DNA of 32,927 nt from an uncultured Clostridia bacterium. Its GTDB lineage: Bacteria > Bacillota > Clostridia > Christensenellales > Pumilibacteraceae. Positions 14,333 through 23,662 of this stretch are shown piece by piece (position 1 is the stretch's first letter; every line of letters begins with the position of its first letter). The position numbers and the translations under genes were made by a program. The stretch is from positions 1 to 32,927 of the forward strand of contig CANQCB010000003.1 of NCBI GenBank assembly GCA_947589145.1, in the 5' to 3' direction. The notes below the pieces were generated by a model. The model worked only from the letters and a program-made list of their open reading frames with translations. It was not told where the DNA came from and ran no database searches.

Positions 14333-15703
14333 ATGAAAGCGACTATGGATAAACTCGTCAATCTTTGCAAGGGTCGGGGAATTATTTTTCCCGGCAGCGA
14401 GATTTACGGCGGAATGGGCAACACGTGGGATTACGGTCCCGTCGGCGTGGAGATCAAAAACAATCTCAAACGCGCTTGGTGGAAAAGATTCGTGCAGGAA
14501 AGCGACAACTCTTTCGGAGTGGACGCCGCTATTCTCATGAACAGCCGCGTTTGGGACGCCAGCGGTCACACGACCTCTTTCACCGATCCCAAGATGGATT
14601 GCAAAAATTGCAAAACGCGGCACCGTGCGGATAACCTCATCGAAGCGCATTCCAAGGGCGCGGTCAATCCCGACACCATGACGAACGAGGAAATGGAAGC
14701 GTATATCAAGGAACACCACGTCGTTTGTCCCAAGTGCGGCAAAAGCGATTTTACGCCCATACGCACTTTTAACCTCATGTTCGAGACCTCCCGCGGCGTT
14801 ACCGAAGAGGGTCAGAACGTCGTCTATCTCCGTCCCGAAACGGCTCAGGGCGAGTTCGTCAACTTCCTCAACGTTCAACGCACGACGCGCGCGAAAGTTC
14901 CCTTCGGGATCGGACAGATCGGCAAGGCGTTCCGTAACGAAATTACCCCCGGCAACTTCATTTTCCGCACCATCGAGTTCGAGCAAATGGAACACCAATG
15001 GTTCTGCAAAGAAGGCACGGACGCGAAATATTACGAAGAATTCAAGAAAAAGGCGTGGGACTTCCTCGTCGATCTCGGCTTCGACCCCGAGCATTTGCGG
15101 TTCAAGGATCACGACAAGCTGGCGCATTACGCAAAGTCCGCCTGCGACATTCAATATCTCTTCCCCATCGGTTGGAGCGAACTCAACGGCATTCACAACC
15201 GTACGAATTACGACCTCTCGCGTCACGCGGAATTTTCGGGCAAAGCGATGGATTATCTCGATCCCGTTACCAACGAAAAGTATATCCCCTACGTCATCGA
15301 GTACTCGATCGGCGCGGATCGGCTTATGCTTGCCGCTCTCACCGAGGCGTATGACGAGGAAACTCTGGACGGCGGAGATACGCGCGTGGTTATGCACTTC
15401 CACCCCGCCGTTGCCGCTTATAAAGTCGCTGTCCTTCCCCTGCAAAAAAGTCTCGGAGACAAGGCGCGCGAAGTTTACAAAAAACTCTCGAAGTCGTTTA
15501 TGTGCGCCTATGACGAGGCGGGCTCTATCGGGAAGCGCTATCGCCGTCAGGACGAGATCGGTACGCCGTATTGCGTGACCGTCGATTTCGACACGGCAAA
15601 CGACAATACCGTCACGCTCCGCGACCGCGACAGCATGGAGCAGATAAGATTGAATATCGACGACGTCGCCGCTTATGTCGGAGAAAAAATCAAATTCGAT
15701 TGA
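14333..15703 (+). CDS. glyS: Glycyl-tRNA synthetase, homodimeric type
   Basis: Class II aminoacyl-tRNA synthetase that charges tRNA-Gly. I place the start at ATG 14333 because AAGGAG lies just before it, the promoter is at 14244-14273, and the canonical N-terminus (LVNLCKGRGIIFPGSEIYGG) follows; the track start at 14060 is too early. The 456-residue length matches the single-chain eukaryote/Gram-positive-like GlyRS. Two CxxC pairs (CKNCKTRH and CPKCGKSDF, ~90-145) are the metal-binding insertion, FRTIEFEQMEHQWF is around motif 2, and PYVIEYSIGADRLMLAAL is motif 3, followed by the anticodon-binding domain (from ~365). A strong terminator ends the unit. It is the only plus-strand gene in this half of the window. 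Confidence 0.96.
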   Translation: MKATMDKLVNLCKGRGIIFPGSEIYGGMGNTWDYGPVGVEIKNNLKRAWWKRFVQESDNSFGVDAAILMNSRVWDASGHTTSFTDPKMDCKNCKTRHRADNLIEAHSKGAVNPDTMTNEEMEAYIKEHHVVCPKCGKSDFTPIRTFNLMFETSRGVTEEGQNVVYLRPETAQGEFVNFLNVQRTTRAKVPFGIGQIGKAFRNEITPGNFIFRTIEFEQMEHQWFCKEGTDAKYYEEFKKKAWDFLVDLGFDPEHLRFKDHDKLAHYAKSACDIQYLFPIGWSELNGIHNRTNYDLSRHAEFSGKAMDYLDPVTNEKYIPYVIEYSIGADRLMLAALTEAYDEETLDGGDTRVVMHFHPAVAAYKVAVLPLQKSLGDKAREVYKKLSKSFMCAYDEAGSIGKRYRRQDEIGTPYCVTVDFDTANDNTVTLRDRDSMEQIRLNIDDVAAYVGEKIKFD

Positions 15704-15737
15704 TTTTCGTCCGAGCCGCGGCTTTTGACGGAATACG

Positions 15738-15764
15738 AAAAAGCGGGAAACTTCCCGCTTTTTT
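15738..15764. terminator. Bidirectional terminator between glyS and sbcC
   Basis: AAAAAGCGGGA and TCCCGCTTTTT form a GC-rich stem flanked by A-run and T-run, so it works from both sides of the convergent genes. Confidence 0.92.
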
Positions 15765-15807
15765 CATGCGATCTTTTCCGCAAGACCGCTCGTTCTTTCG
15801 CATTTTA

Positions 15808-18552
15808 TCACACTACTATGTCCACCTTACTGCCGTTGCCTTTGTCCTTCGTTACGATTATTTGTTTGTCGATTTTTTCTTTCAGTTCGGCTACGTGGGA
15901 TATTATTCCTATCAGGCGGTCGCTTTCCGTCATTTCCTGCAAAACTCTGAGCGCTTTTTGCAAAGATTCGTCGTCAAGAGATCCGAAACCCTCGTCTATG
16001 AACATGGTGTCGAGCTTTACGCCGCCCGCCGCCGATTGTATGGTGTCCGAAAGTCCGAGCGCAAGAGACAGCGCCGCTTTGAACGACTCGCCGCCCGAAA
16101 GCGTGCGCACGTCTCGCCGAGTGCCGTTGTAATGGTCGATAACGTCGAGGTCGAGACCGAATTTGGTTTTCATGTCGGTAGCTTCCGTGCGGCGGACGAA
16201 CTCGTACTGCCCGTCGGAAATCGTCATGAAACGCGTGTTCGCCCTCGCCAATATGCGGTCGAAAAACGTGATCTGCGCGAACGTTTCCAGCGTTATTCTC
16301 TCTTTTTGCGGTATCGTTGCGTTCGCCGTGTCCGATATCGCCTTCACCAATACGAGTTTTTCCTCGGTCTTTTTGGCTTCGTCGAGGTTTACGGAAATAT
16401 TCCGCAACGAGGTTCTGTTCGCCGACAGGCGCGCGGCAACCTTTTTTTGTTCTTCCGTTATCTCTTTCTGCTCCGCAGAAAGTCTGTCGCTCTCCTCTTC
16501 GAGCGCAGATACATCTACTTCTTTCCCGATCAGTTGCTCTTTGAGGTGTTCGATTTTTCCCTTTAACTCGCGAATGGCGCTGTTGCATTCTTCGCAATCT
16601 TTTTGCGCTTTTTCGTACGCGGCTTTTATTCCGTTTATCTTGTCGATGAGCTCCGCTTTTACCCGCTCCGCCGTCGATTTGTTCGCGTACGTCAGCTTCG
16701 AGGAAAGCGCGCGCAGACGTTCGACCGTCGCGCTGTGCGCCGCCTCGCAGGAGGCTATCTCCTTTTCCGTCTCTCCTATGTCCCGTTCGAGATCTCTCTT
16801 GACTTTTTCGCAGTCCGGAATGAGTTTGTCGAGCTCGGCATATCGCGCGGTATTTTTGCGCGCCGCTTCGATCTTATCTTCGAGTTCGGATATTTTTTGC
16901 GCGGCGGAGGCGTAAAGCGCGTTCAATTTTTCCCTATGCTCGCTCTCGTCGCACTTACCGATGAGTTCGGCGGTCTTTTGCGCTATCGATTTTTCTTTTT
17001 CTTCCAATGCGCCTTTGAGTTTGCCTGCGTTCGCGCTTGCGGCTTCCGTCGATTTTCGCGCGGTTTCCGCTTCGTTTTTGCCGACGTCCAAATCCCTTTC
17101 GGTCGGAGCGCCGACTTGGCGCACCGCTCTGTGCGGATGAGAAGTCGAGCCGCACACGGGGCAAGGCTGCCCGTCCGTCAGACTCTCGGCAAGCACGCCT
17201 GCCTGCCCGTCGAGATACGCTCTGTATAAGCCGTCGTATATCCGCTTTTTCTCATCGTACTCCGCGACGCGCTCGGCATAAATTTTTTGCGCGGCGTCGT
17301 ATTCTTTCTTGCGTTTTTCGCGCTCGCTTAATTCCTGTTTTAATGCCGCCAGCCGCGACATTATTTCCTCTTGCGCCTTTTTCGCGCTCTCGGCCTCCGC
17401 ACGTTCTTCGCCCGACTTTTCCAAAGTCTTGCGCTCAGCTTTCAGGTCGCCGAGCGTTTTTTCCTTTTCTTCGAGCAGGGCTTTGCAACGGGCGAGTCTT
17501 GCGTTATTATCGGTTATTTGTTTTTGCGCGGTCGCCGATTTTTTGTTCAGCTCGTCCAACTCGTCGTATTCGGGCAGGGTGTGTTCGATATTCGAGACTT
17601 CCTTTTCGGCGTTTTCGCGTTCGGGCTTGCGGCGTTCTTCGGCATCGAGCGCGGTGAGAAGGTCGGCGCTTCTGCCGTTGCTCTCCGCAAGCTCCTTATT
17701 CGCCGCGGAAAGGTCGTTTTTGTTCTTCAAGTAGTTACGCGCTTCGGTTATCGCCGCGGTGAGTTTTTTGATCCCCTCGTTTGCCGACGCAAGTCTTTCG
17801 CCGAGTTGTTTGTCTTTTTCCTCGTCCGCGTCTATTATTCTCTTTATCAGTTCCACGATCTCGACGATGGGCATTTCGCCGCGTTTTGCGAGTTCGACCT
17901 GCGCGTCGTCCGCGCAAATGTTTTGCACGTCGTGTTTTATGCCGCTCTGAACGTCGTCGTATTGCTTTCTGAGTTCGCCGACTTTGCTTTTCAACTCGTC
18001 CTGCAATTTGCCGAAAAGGTGGGTGTTGAAAATTTTGCGGAAAATCTCGGTGCGTTCGGGCGTCGAGGCGGTGAGAATTTTCATAAAATCGCCCTGCGCA
18101 ATCATGGCGACCTGCGCGAATTGATCCCGATTTATGCCCATAATGTCGTCGACGGCTTCGTTGACCGCCTTTGTGCCCGAAATTATTCTGCCGTCGGGAT
18201 ATACGAGTTCGGCGTTGGGCTTTTCGGTGGTTAAACCCGAACGCTTGGACGCGCGCGTGTATTCGGGGTTTCGGGTCACGGCGTAAACTTCCCCTCTGTA
18301 TTCGAATTCCAACTTGACGAAAGTGGGCATGTCCGCTTTCGCGTAATTGGAACGGAGCATTTTCGGTTCACGGTTATCTCCGCTGGCTTCTCCGTACAGC
18401 GCGAAAACTATCGCGTCGAAAATCGTGGTCTTGCCCGCGCCCGTATCCCCCGTTATGAGATACAGCCCCTTTTTCCCCAACTTATTCAAGTCGACTCGGG
18501 TTTCTTCCGCATACGGTCCGAACCCCGCCATGGTGAGTTTTATCGGCCTCAT
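15808..18552 (-). CDS. sbcC: Exonuclease subunit SbcC (Rad50-like ATPase)
   Basis: SMC-like ATPase partner of SbcD in the complex that opens DNA hairpins and processes double-strand ends. The Walker A loop GDTGAGKTT is at residues 35-43; QVAMIAQGDFMKILTA is the Q-loop region; long charged coiled coils flank a zinc hook CPVC near residue ~462 (GQPCPVCGSTSHPH); the signature LSGGESFKAAL (~819) and Walker B with FIDEGFGSLDD (~850) are near the C-terminus. Length 914 is a little shorter than the ~1000-1050 of many homologues, presumably from shorter coils. GGGAGG precedes the ATG, which overlaps the sbcD stop as ATGA. Confidence 0.96.
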   Translation of the reverse strand: MRPIKLTMAGFGPYAEETRVDLNKLGKKGLYLITGDTGAGKTTIFDAIVFALYGEASGDNREPKMLRSNYAKADMPTFVKLEFEYRGEVYAVTRNPEYTRASKRSGLTTEKPNAELVYPDGRIISGTKAVNEAVDDIMGINRDQFAQVAMIAQGDFMKILTASTPERTEIFRKIFNTHLFGKLQDELKSKVGELRKQYDDVQSGIKHDVQNICADDAQVELAKRGEMPIVEIVELIKRIIDADEEKDKQLGERLASANEGIKKLTAAITEARNYLKNKNDLSAANKELAESNGRSADLLTALDAEERRKPERENAEKEVSNIEHTLPEYDELDELNKKSATAQKQITDNNARLARCKALLEEKEKTLGDLKAERKTLEKSGEERAEAESAKKAQEEIMSRLAALKQELSEREKRKKEYDAAQKIYAERVAEYDEKKRIYDGLYRAYLDGQAGVLAESLTDGQPCPVCGSTSHPHRAVRQVGAPTERDLDVGKNEAETARKSTEAASANAGKLKGALEEKEKSIAQKTAELIGKCDESEHREKLNALYASAAQKISELEDKIEAARKNTARYAELDKLIPDCEKVKRDLERDIGETEKEIASCEAAHSATVERLRALSSKLTYANKSTAERVKAELIDKINGIKAAYEKAQKDCEECNSAIRELKGKIEHLKEQLIGKEVDVSALEEESDRLSAEQKEITEEQKKVAARLSANRTSLRNISVNLDEAKKTEEKLVLVKAISDTANATIPQKERITLETFAQITFFDRILARANTRFMTISDGQYEFVRRTEATDMKTKFGLDLDVIDHYNGTRRDVRTLSGGESFKAALSLALGLSDTIQSAAGGVKLDTMFIDEGFGSLDDESLQKALRVLQEMTESDRLIGIISHVAELKEKIDKQIIVTKDKGNGSKVDIVV

Positions 18553-19679
18553 TTTTCCTCCCAGATCTCCTCGATCAGTTTTTTGGCAAATTCCGTTTGC
18601 TCGTCCGTCATTTTTCGATTGTTTTGCAATTCGTATAAGTCGCCGAGAAGTTCGAGAGGGCTTTTTTGAACGTCGCTCTCCGTCACCGCTTCCGACTTGC
18701 GCGTGCGTTTGTTGTCGTAATCGAGGCGCATAATGTTGCGGTAAATTATGCGGAGATTTCCGAGCGCGTCGGGGCGATCGTCCTCGTCGGTGAGCGTTAT
18801 TTGCACGTAATCGCTGCGGTAAGTCGTGTTTTCATAAAACGCGCGCGAAGTGAGTTCGTCGTATTTGCCGCGCAATTTCACCATGTCGCGGAGCGGTTTG
18901 AGAGGAACTGTCCGCACGGTCACGCTGCCCTTTTCTTTGAGCTCGACGACGGTAACCGACTTCTTATGTTTGGCTTCGGAAAACGAATATTTGAGCGGCG
19001 TGCCCGAGTAGCGCACCGTTTCCCTGCCGACGTGCTGCGGGCCGTGAATATGCCCGAGCGCGACGTAATCGAAGTCGTCGAACACGGACGCGTCCACGTT
19101 ATCCGATCCTCCCACCGATATATCCTCGGAGTCCGAACGGCTTGCGCCCGTGACGAATTGGTGGGTCACGAGTATGTTACGCCTCGTTTTGTCAACGTCC
19201 ATACGGCTTATCGCGACGGAAAGCGCGTCGGTGTATGAAGTTATGTTTTCCTCGGGAAAGACGGCGCGCACGTTTGCCGGTTTGACGAAAGGCAAAAGAT
19301 ATATCGCCGCCTCGCCGTAACCGTCGCGCATTACGAGCGGCGTGACTTTGCCGTCGTATACGCGCGAAAGATGTACGCCGCCGAGTTGCATTATTCTGCC
19401 GCCGTACGCTATTCTTTCGGGCGAGTCGTGATTACCGCTTATTACGAACACTTGGAGCTTGCGCTCGACGAGCCCGACGAGGAAATCGTCGAAAAGGGCG
19501 ACCGACTCTGCGGACGGTCCCGATTTATCGTATACGTCGCCCGCGATTATCACGCCGTCGGGCTTTTCGACGTCGATAATTCCGAGAATTTCGTTCAGTA
19601 TGTATTTCTGATCCTCGTACATGGAAAACTCGTTGACGCGTTTACCCAAATGAAGATCGGACAGATGTATGAATTTCAT
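18549..19679 (-). CDS. sbcD: Exonuclease subunit SbcD (Mre11-like nuclease)
   Basis: Calcineurin-like phosphoesterase that is the Mn2+-dependent nuclease of the SbcCD complex. The metal-binding motifs are clear in the first 180 residues: SDLHLGKR, GDVYDKSGPS, SGNHDSPERI, LVTHQFV and ALGHIHGPQ. The capping domain and a C-terminal SbcC-binding segment complete 376 residues. AAGGGGAT lies before the ATG. It is 46 bases after mntP and overlaps sbcC by four bases. Confidence 0.96.
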   Translation of the reverse strand: MKFIHLSDLHLGKRVNEFSMYEDQKYILNEILGIIDVEKPDGVIIAGDVYDKSGPSAESVALFDDFLVGLVERKLQVFVISGNHDSPERIAYGGRIMQLGGVHLSRVYDGKVTPLVMRDGYGEAAIYLLPFVKPANVRAVFPEENITSYTDALSVAISRMDVDKTRRNILVTHQFVTGASRSDSEDISVGGSDNVDASVFDDFDYVALGHIHGPQHVGRETVRYSGTPLKYSFSEAKHKKSVTVVELKEKGSVTVRTVPLKPLRDMVKLRGKYDELTSRAFYENTTYRSDYVQITLTDEDDRPDALGNLRIIYRNIMRLDYDNKRTRKSEAVTESDVQKSPLELLGDLYELQNNRKMTDEQTEFAKKLIEEIWEEK

Positions 19680-19725
19680 CGTTTATCCCCTTTTCGTTTT
19701 GCAATTTGCCTTTTATTCCGCGGTT

Positions 19726-20412
19726 TCAAGTACATAAACCGATTATTCCGCCCACCAAAAACCGTATTCCCAACGCTATCAGTACCGCGCCGCCGAGAAT
19801 TTGGGCTATGAATTTGAATTTTATTCCGAACGCGGCGTTCAGTCCGCCGCCTATCGCGTTGCCTATTGCCGAAATAACAAAAGTCATGACTCCGATTATG
19901 GCTATGTATAACCATATATTGCTCAATACCGTGATATCGTACGACACGCCGTTGAAGGCAAAGGTCACTCCCACGGCAAGCGCGACGATCGACGTCGCTA
20001 TCGCGGCAAGCAACATGGTGACAAAGCCGTATTCCCGATTCCATTTTTTGCGTTGTTTGCCGTTGCCGTCCGCTTTACCGTCCGCTTTCGCCGCGTCGTC
20101 CGTTTCATGCGTCGGCGCGACGTTTCTCTCTTTTATCCCCTCTATTATCATTTTCACGCCGAGGAAAACGAGGAGCGCGAAGGAGATCCACGGGGTTATG
20201 AATTTGAGATATTCCGCGATATAGTTTGCGAAAATGCCGACGAGGGCGAACCCGATAAGCGGCATGATCATCTGAAACACGCCGAACCAAACTCCGCACA
20301 GCAGCATTTTCGTGAATTTGACTTTTCCGCCTGCAAGCCCCTTGCAAACCGACACCGCCATTGCGTCCATTGCAAGACTTACGGCAAGCAGAACCACCTC
20401 GGTGATATCCAT
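19726..20412 (-). CDS. mntP: MntP-like manganese efflux pump
   Basis: Six-helix membrane protein of the MntP family that exports Mn2+. The N-terminal helix VVLLAVSLAMDAMAVSV carries the conserved Asp; FGVFQMIMPLIGF and the second-half repeat LLAAIATSIVALAVGVTFAF show the internal two-fold repeat of the family. A charged cytosolic loop of about 35 residues (KERNVAPTHETDD onward) separates the halves, making it 228 residues, longer than the usual ~190. The ribosome binding site is poor (GAGAGG, 13 bases from ATG). A dapB terminator lies just upstream, yet I see no clear promoter in the short gap, nor a yybP-ykoY manganese riboswitch. sbcD follows. Confidence 0.85.
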   Translation of the reverse strand: MDITEVVLLAVSLAMDAMAVSVCKGLAGGKVKFTKMLLCGVWFGVFQMIMPLIGFALVGIFANYIAEYLKFITPWISFALLVFLGVKMIIEGIKERNVAPTHETDDAAKADGKADGNGKQRKKWNREYGFVTMLLAAIATSIVALAVGVTFAFNGVSYDITVLSNIWLYIAIIGVMTFVISAIGNAIGGGLNAAFGIKFKFIAQILGGAVLIALGIRFLVGGIIGLCT

Positions 20413-20441
20413 TTATCGGGTCGAACCTCTCGAAAGTCGTT

Positions 20442-20467
20442 AAAAAATTCGGGGGAATGATCCCCCG
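20442..20467 (-). terminator. Terminator of dapB
   Basis: On the minus strand CGGGGGA and TCCCCCG form a tight hairpin followed by AATTTTTT, 10 bases after the dapB stop. Confidence 0.9.
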
Positions 20468-20476
20468 TTAGTCTTT

Positions 20477-21214
20477 TTATTTATTGAGATAATCTGACAT
20501 ATTGTACATTCCCGGCGCTTTTCCGATCAGAAATTCCGCCGCTTTAAGCGATCCGACGGCGAAAATTTTTCGGCTGAGCGCGGTGTGTTTTATCTCTATT
20601 ATCTCGTCCTCGCCCGCAAAAATCACCGTATGCTCGCCGACGATCGTGCCGCCGCGAATGGCATGCATTCCGATTTCGCCTTTCTCGCGCTTGCAATTAC
20701 CCTCTCTGCCGTTGATCACCTTCGGGTCGTATCCCAACCCTTTTTCCACGGCTTCGAGGAGCTGTTTCGCCGTGCCGGAAGGAGCGTCCGCTTTTTGGTT
20801 GTGGTGCGCTTCCACTATTTCCACGTCGTAGCCGTCGAGAGCCGACGCGAGCAGAGGCAATACGCTTTCCACCACGTTTACGCCCACGCTCATGTTCGCC
20901 GAACGGAATACGGGCACTTTCTCAGAAAGCGCCTTTATTTTTTCGAGTTCTTCCGCGCCGTATCCCGTAGTCGCGATCACGACGGGGACGCGTTTGCTTT
21001 CGGCAAGCGCAACGACCTCGGGAAGCGTGGACGGGCGGGAAAAATCTATGATCACGTCAAAGTCCACCCCGACCTCTGCCGCGCTTGCAAATACGGGATA
21101 TTTGCCGTCTTTCGCGACGTCTATGCCGCCTGCCACTTCTATCCCCGAATTTTCCGCAGTCGCGACGATGGTCTTGCCCATTTTGCCGTTTATTCCCACA
21201 AGAAATATCCGCAT
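20477..21214 (-). CDS. dapB: 4-hydroxy-tetrahydrodipicolinate reductase
   Basis: NAD(P)H-dependent reductase of the diaminopimelate/lysine pathway that feeds peptidoglycan synthesis. The Rossmann loop VGINGKMGKT, the FSRPSTLPE segment, the VIATTGYG strand and the catalytic EAHHNQKADAPSGTA motif (residues ~135-150) are all present, as is the IRGGTIVGEHTV substrate region. Length 245 is typical. AGGAG precedes the ATG; the GH95-like gene ends 33 bases upstream with no clear terminator between, so it may be cotranscribed. It ends at a strong terminator. Confidence 0.97.
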   Translation of the reverse strand: MRIFLVGINGKMGKTIVATAENSGIEVAGGIDVAKDGKYPVFASAAEVGVDFDVIIDFSRPSTLPEVVALAESKRVPVVIATTGYGAEELEKIKALSEKVPVFRSANMSVGVNVVESVLPLLASALDGYDVEIVEAHHNQKADAPSGTAKQLLEAVEKGLGYDPKVINGREGNCKREKGEIGMHAIRGGTIVGEHTVIFAGEDEIIEIKHTALSRKIFAVGSLKAAEFLIGKAPGMYNMSDYLNK

Positions 21215-21247
21215 AATTTCTCCTGTTTATTCCGTATTACGAAATTT

Positions 21248-23611
21248 CTATATTCTGAATTCGATGATGACCGTCTTGTTCGACGGAAGTTTCAAGCCCT
21301 CGATAACGCATTGTTCGGCATTGAAGGTTTCGCCGCCTTTGCCTATCCTGTATACCGCGCCCGAGGGGAGTTGTACGGTGACCGTCGAGGTTTTACGCGA
21401 TTTGAGTTTCGCGGAAGCGGTGTGCTTCTTTGCGTTCCAAGTCAGGCTTACTTCCACGCCCGCTCTCGTCAAAAATCCGTCCGCCTCACCGCGCCAAACC
21501 GCCTGCGGCAGCGCCGGAAGCAACGATATGTACCCTTCTTTCGATTGCAAAAGCATTTCCTGCAAGGCGTTCGTCATGCCGAGGTTGCCCTCGATCGAAT
21601 AACTCGCCCACAATTCCTGCTTGCCTATGCCCATGCCGCGCCAATCGCTCCGCGTACAGACGAGGTTTTGCATGCACATGCCGCGCACTATGCGGGAAAG
21701 CAGGTCGTATGCGCCGTCTCCGTCGCCCGTGCGCGCCAATATGTTCGCATATGTCGACAGCGTGCCGGAAGTAAATTCCTCGCGCGCGGAGGACAATTTC
21801 TTTTTTGCCGTGAGAGAATATGCCTTCGTGAGCTCCTGAGACGCTGTCACCGACGGAAATACCGGATAGAACATTGCCGTCGACGGAGACGTTTCGTTAT
21901 CCGCAAACGCCGCGTCGCAATATTCCTTTACCGTGCCGTCGCCGTTGTACATATACCCCGGCAGGTGCGAAAGCATTTTCTTCCATTTAGCCCGTTCTTC
22001 TTTATAAAGTCCCGTGACCGAAGAACCTTGAATGAGGTTTGTGAGGAGCTCGCGTATTATGGCGAAATCCGCGGTGGCGTTCTTCGCTATTTTCTGCGCT
22101 GCGTCGCCGTATACGTCGTTCGGGCTGAGCGACGGCGAACTCTTGTATGCTCCTCCGTCGAGTTGCAAAAATTCCTCGTAAAAGGTCGCGACGTCCTTCA
22201 TGAAAGGCATTGCCTTTTCTTTGAGGAATTTTTCGTCGCCGGAAAAAAGATAATAATCGTAGAAAAGTCGGCTTATCCAACCTGCCGCGCCCGTGAAGTG
22301 GATCGCCGCGGGGTCTACCGAGCCGAGCGCGCCCGTTCCGTGCGCAATGACGGGAGGTATCAATATTCCGCGGCAGCCGTATATACGAGACGAGTTTTTC
22401 TTCAAGTCCGCGAGCACCGTGGAATAGTAGGTATGTAACGCCGTGACGTACTCTCCGAGATTGCCGGCAAGCGACTGTTCGTAACAAGTCTGCAACTGTC
22501 CCGACGCGTCTATGTTCGAATCGGGCGCTTTATAATCCCCGCACCACAGTCCGTACGGCGAAACGGGCTGAGACGACGGGCTTGTTCCGCAAATGAAAAG
22601 ATATCTGCCGTATGCCCACAGTTTTTCCGCGAGCGCAAGCGGAAGTTCGCCTTCGGTAAAATTTTTCGCCGAAAGCTCGTCCACCGACGCTTCCCTGTCT
22701 GTCGCTTCGAAATCTATGTCCGCCGCGCCGAAAAGTTTGGAATGAAGCGCGGTATGTTCCTTTATGAGCTTTATGTAAGGAAGTTTTTCGGCGGCGAGTT
22801 TCGCACGTAACTCCTTCCACTCCTTTTCCCGCTGACTTTCGATGAACGGACATATAAGCACGAGGATCTTTTCCGCTCCTTTAACCGTTATGCCGCGTTG
22901 CGCGTCCACCTGTTGCGAACCGCCGAAAAACGTAACCTTGGCGACCGCGCCGAATTCCGTTCCGTTATCCGAACGCGCCGAAAAGTACATGAAAAAGTTT
23001 TCGTATTTGACGTTTACGCCCTCGGGGAGTTTGCTTATCGAAACGGGCGTACGAGCGTTGAATTTGTCGTGAAGAGCGAGCGAAAACGTGGCGTCTATGC
23101 TGTTTTTGCCCGATTTGGTGATTTCGTAACAAACTATGTTTTTCGCGCGCGAAACAAACACGGAACGCTCGTATTTCGTCGTTCCGTCCTTGTAAACGAC
23201 GGAAACCTCGCCGTTTTCCATGTTTATTATGCGGCGATAGTCCTTCGCCTGTTTTTCCAACCGCATGTCTACGCGAAAGTCGCAAAGCGGGAGCGGATAT
23301 GACATCGTCGGGCGATATCCCTTGGTTATGAGGGCGCTCGAAAGTATGCCCTGCGCCTCGCTCGCGGCGTTATCGTCCAATTTCTTGCGAACCGCGCCGA
23401 GTTTGTCCGCTACGTCCTGCATGACGCCGACGTGTCCCTGCCACCACAAGTCTCCGTGATTGATCATTATGACTTCGTGGGAAGCGCCGCCGCAAACCGC
23501 AGCGCCTATTACGCCGTTCCCCGTCGGGAGCGCTTCGCGCCAAACAGAACCCCACCAACCGGCAGGCTTGTCGAATTTCAAAGCATTTTTTTGTTTCCTG
23601 ATATTAACCAT
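21248..23611 (-). CDS. GH95-like glycoside hydrolase with atypical active-site motifs
   Basis: A 787-residue cytosolic protein (no signal peptide) with the layout of glycoside hydrolase family 95: an N-terminal beta domain beginning WREALPTGNGVIGAAVCGG with INHGDLWW, an (alpha/alpha)6 barrel in the middle, and a C-terminal beta domain after LLPALPQAVWRGEADGF. Family members cleave alpha-L-fucosides or related sugars. By eye, the segment that normally carries the Asn pair (INxNLQ) reads IDASGQLQ (~365), and the SPEN segment with the acid Glu reads SPND (~490), so the usual catalytic set looks altered. GGAGG precedes the ATG. It lies 51 bases after the M28-like gene and 33 before dapB. Substrate unknown; it may be a divergent or non-fucosidase member. 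Confidence 0.75.
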   Translation of the reverse strand: MVNIRKQKNALKFDKPAGWWGSVWREALPTGNGVIGAAVCGGASHEVIMINHGDLWWQGHVGVMQDVADKLGAVRKKLDDNAASEAQGILSSALITKGYRPTMSYPLPLCDFRVDMRLEKQAKDYRRIINMENGEVSVVYKDGTTKYERSVFVSRAKNIVCYEITKSGKNSIDATFSLALHDKFNARTPVSISKLPEGVNVKYENFFMYFSARSDNGTEFGAVAKVTFFGGSQQVDAQRGITVKGAEKILVLICPFIESQREKEWKELRAKLAAEKLPYIKLIKEHTALHSKLFGAADIDFEATDREASVDELSAKNFTEGELPLALAEKLWAYGRYLFICGTSPSSQPVSPYGLWCGDYKAPDSNIDASGQLQTCYEQSLAGNLGEYVTALHTYYSTVLADLKKNSSRIYGCRGILIPPVIAHGTGALGSVDPAAIHFTGAAGWISRLFYDYYLFSGDEKFLKEKAMPFMKDVATFYEEFLQLDGGAYKSSPSLSPNDVYGDAAQKIAKNATADFAIIRELLTNLIQGSSVTGLYKEERAKWKKMLSHLPGYMYNGDGTVKEYCDAAFADNETSPSTAMFYPVFPSVTASQELTKAYSLTAKKKLSSAREEFTSGTLSTYANILARTGDGDGAYDLLSRIVRGMCMQNLVCTRSDWRGMGIGKQELWASYSIEGNLGMTNALQEMLLQSKEGYISLLPALPQAVWRGEADGFLTRAGVEVSLTWNAKKHTASAKLKSRKTSTVTVQLPSGAVYRIGKGGETFNAEQCVIEGLKLPSNKTVIIEFRI

Positions 23612-23662
23612 GCTGCCTCCTTATGCCGCTCGCGCCATGCTTTTGTATTCTTTTGTCCGCTT

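Noticed and set aside
20413-20476. Possible yybP-ykoY manganese riboswitch before mntP
   Set aside because: The gap is 64 bases and is mostly taken by the dapB terminator; no room for the aptamer.
20585-22438. 617-residue plus-strand ORF antisense to dapB and the GH95-like gene
   Set aside because: It runs across two well-supported minus-strand genes and shows no recognisable motifs; a codon-bias artefact.
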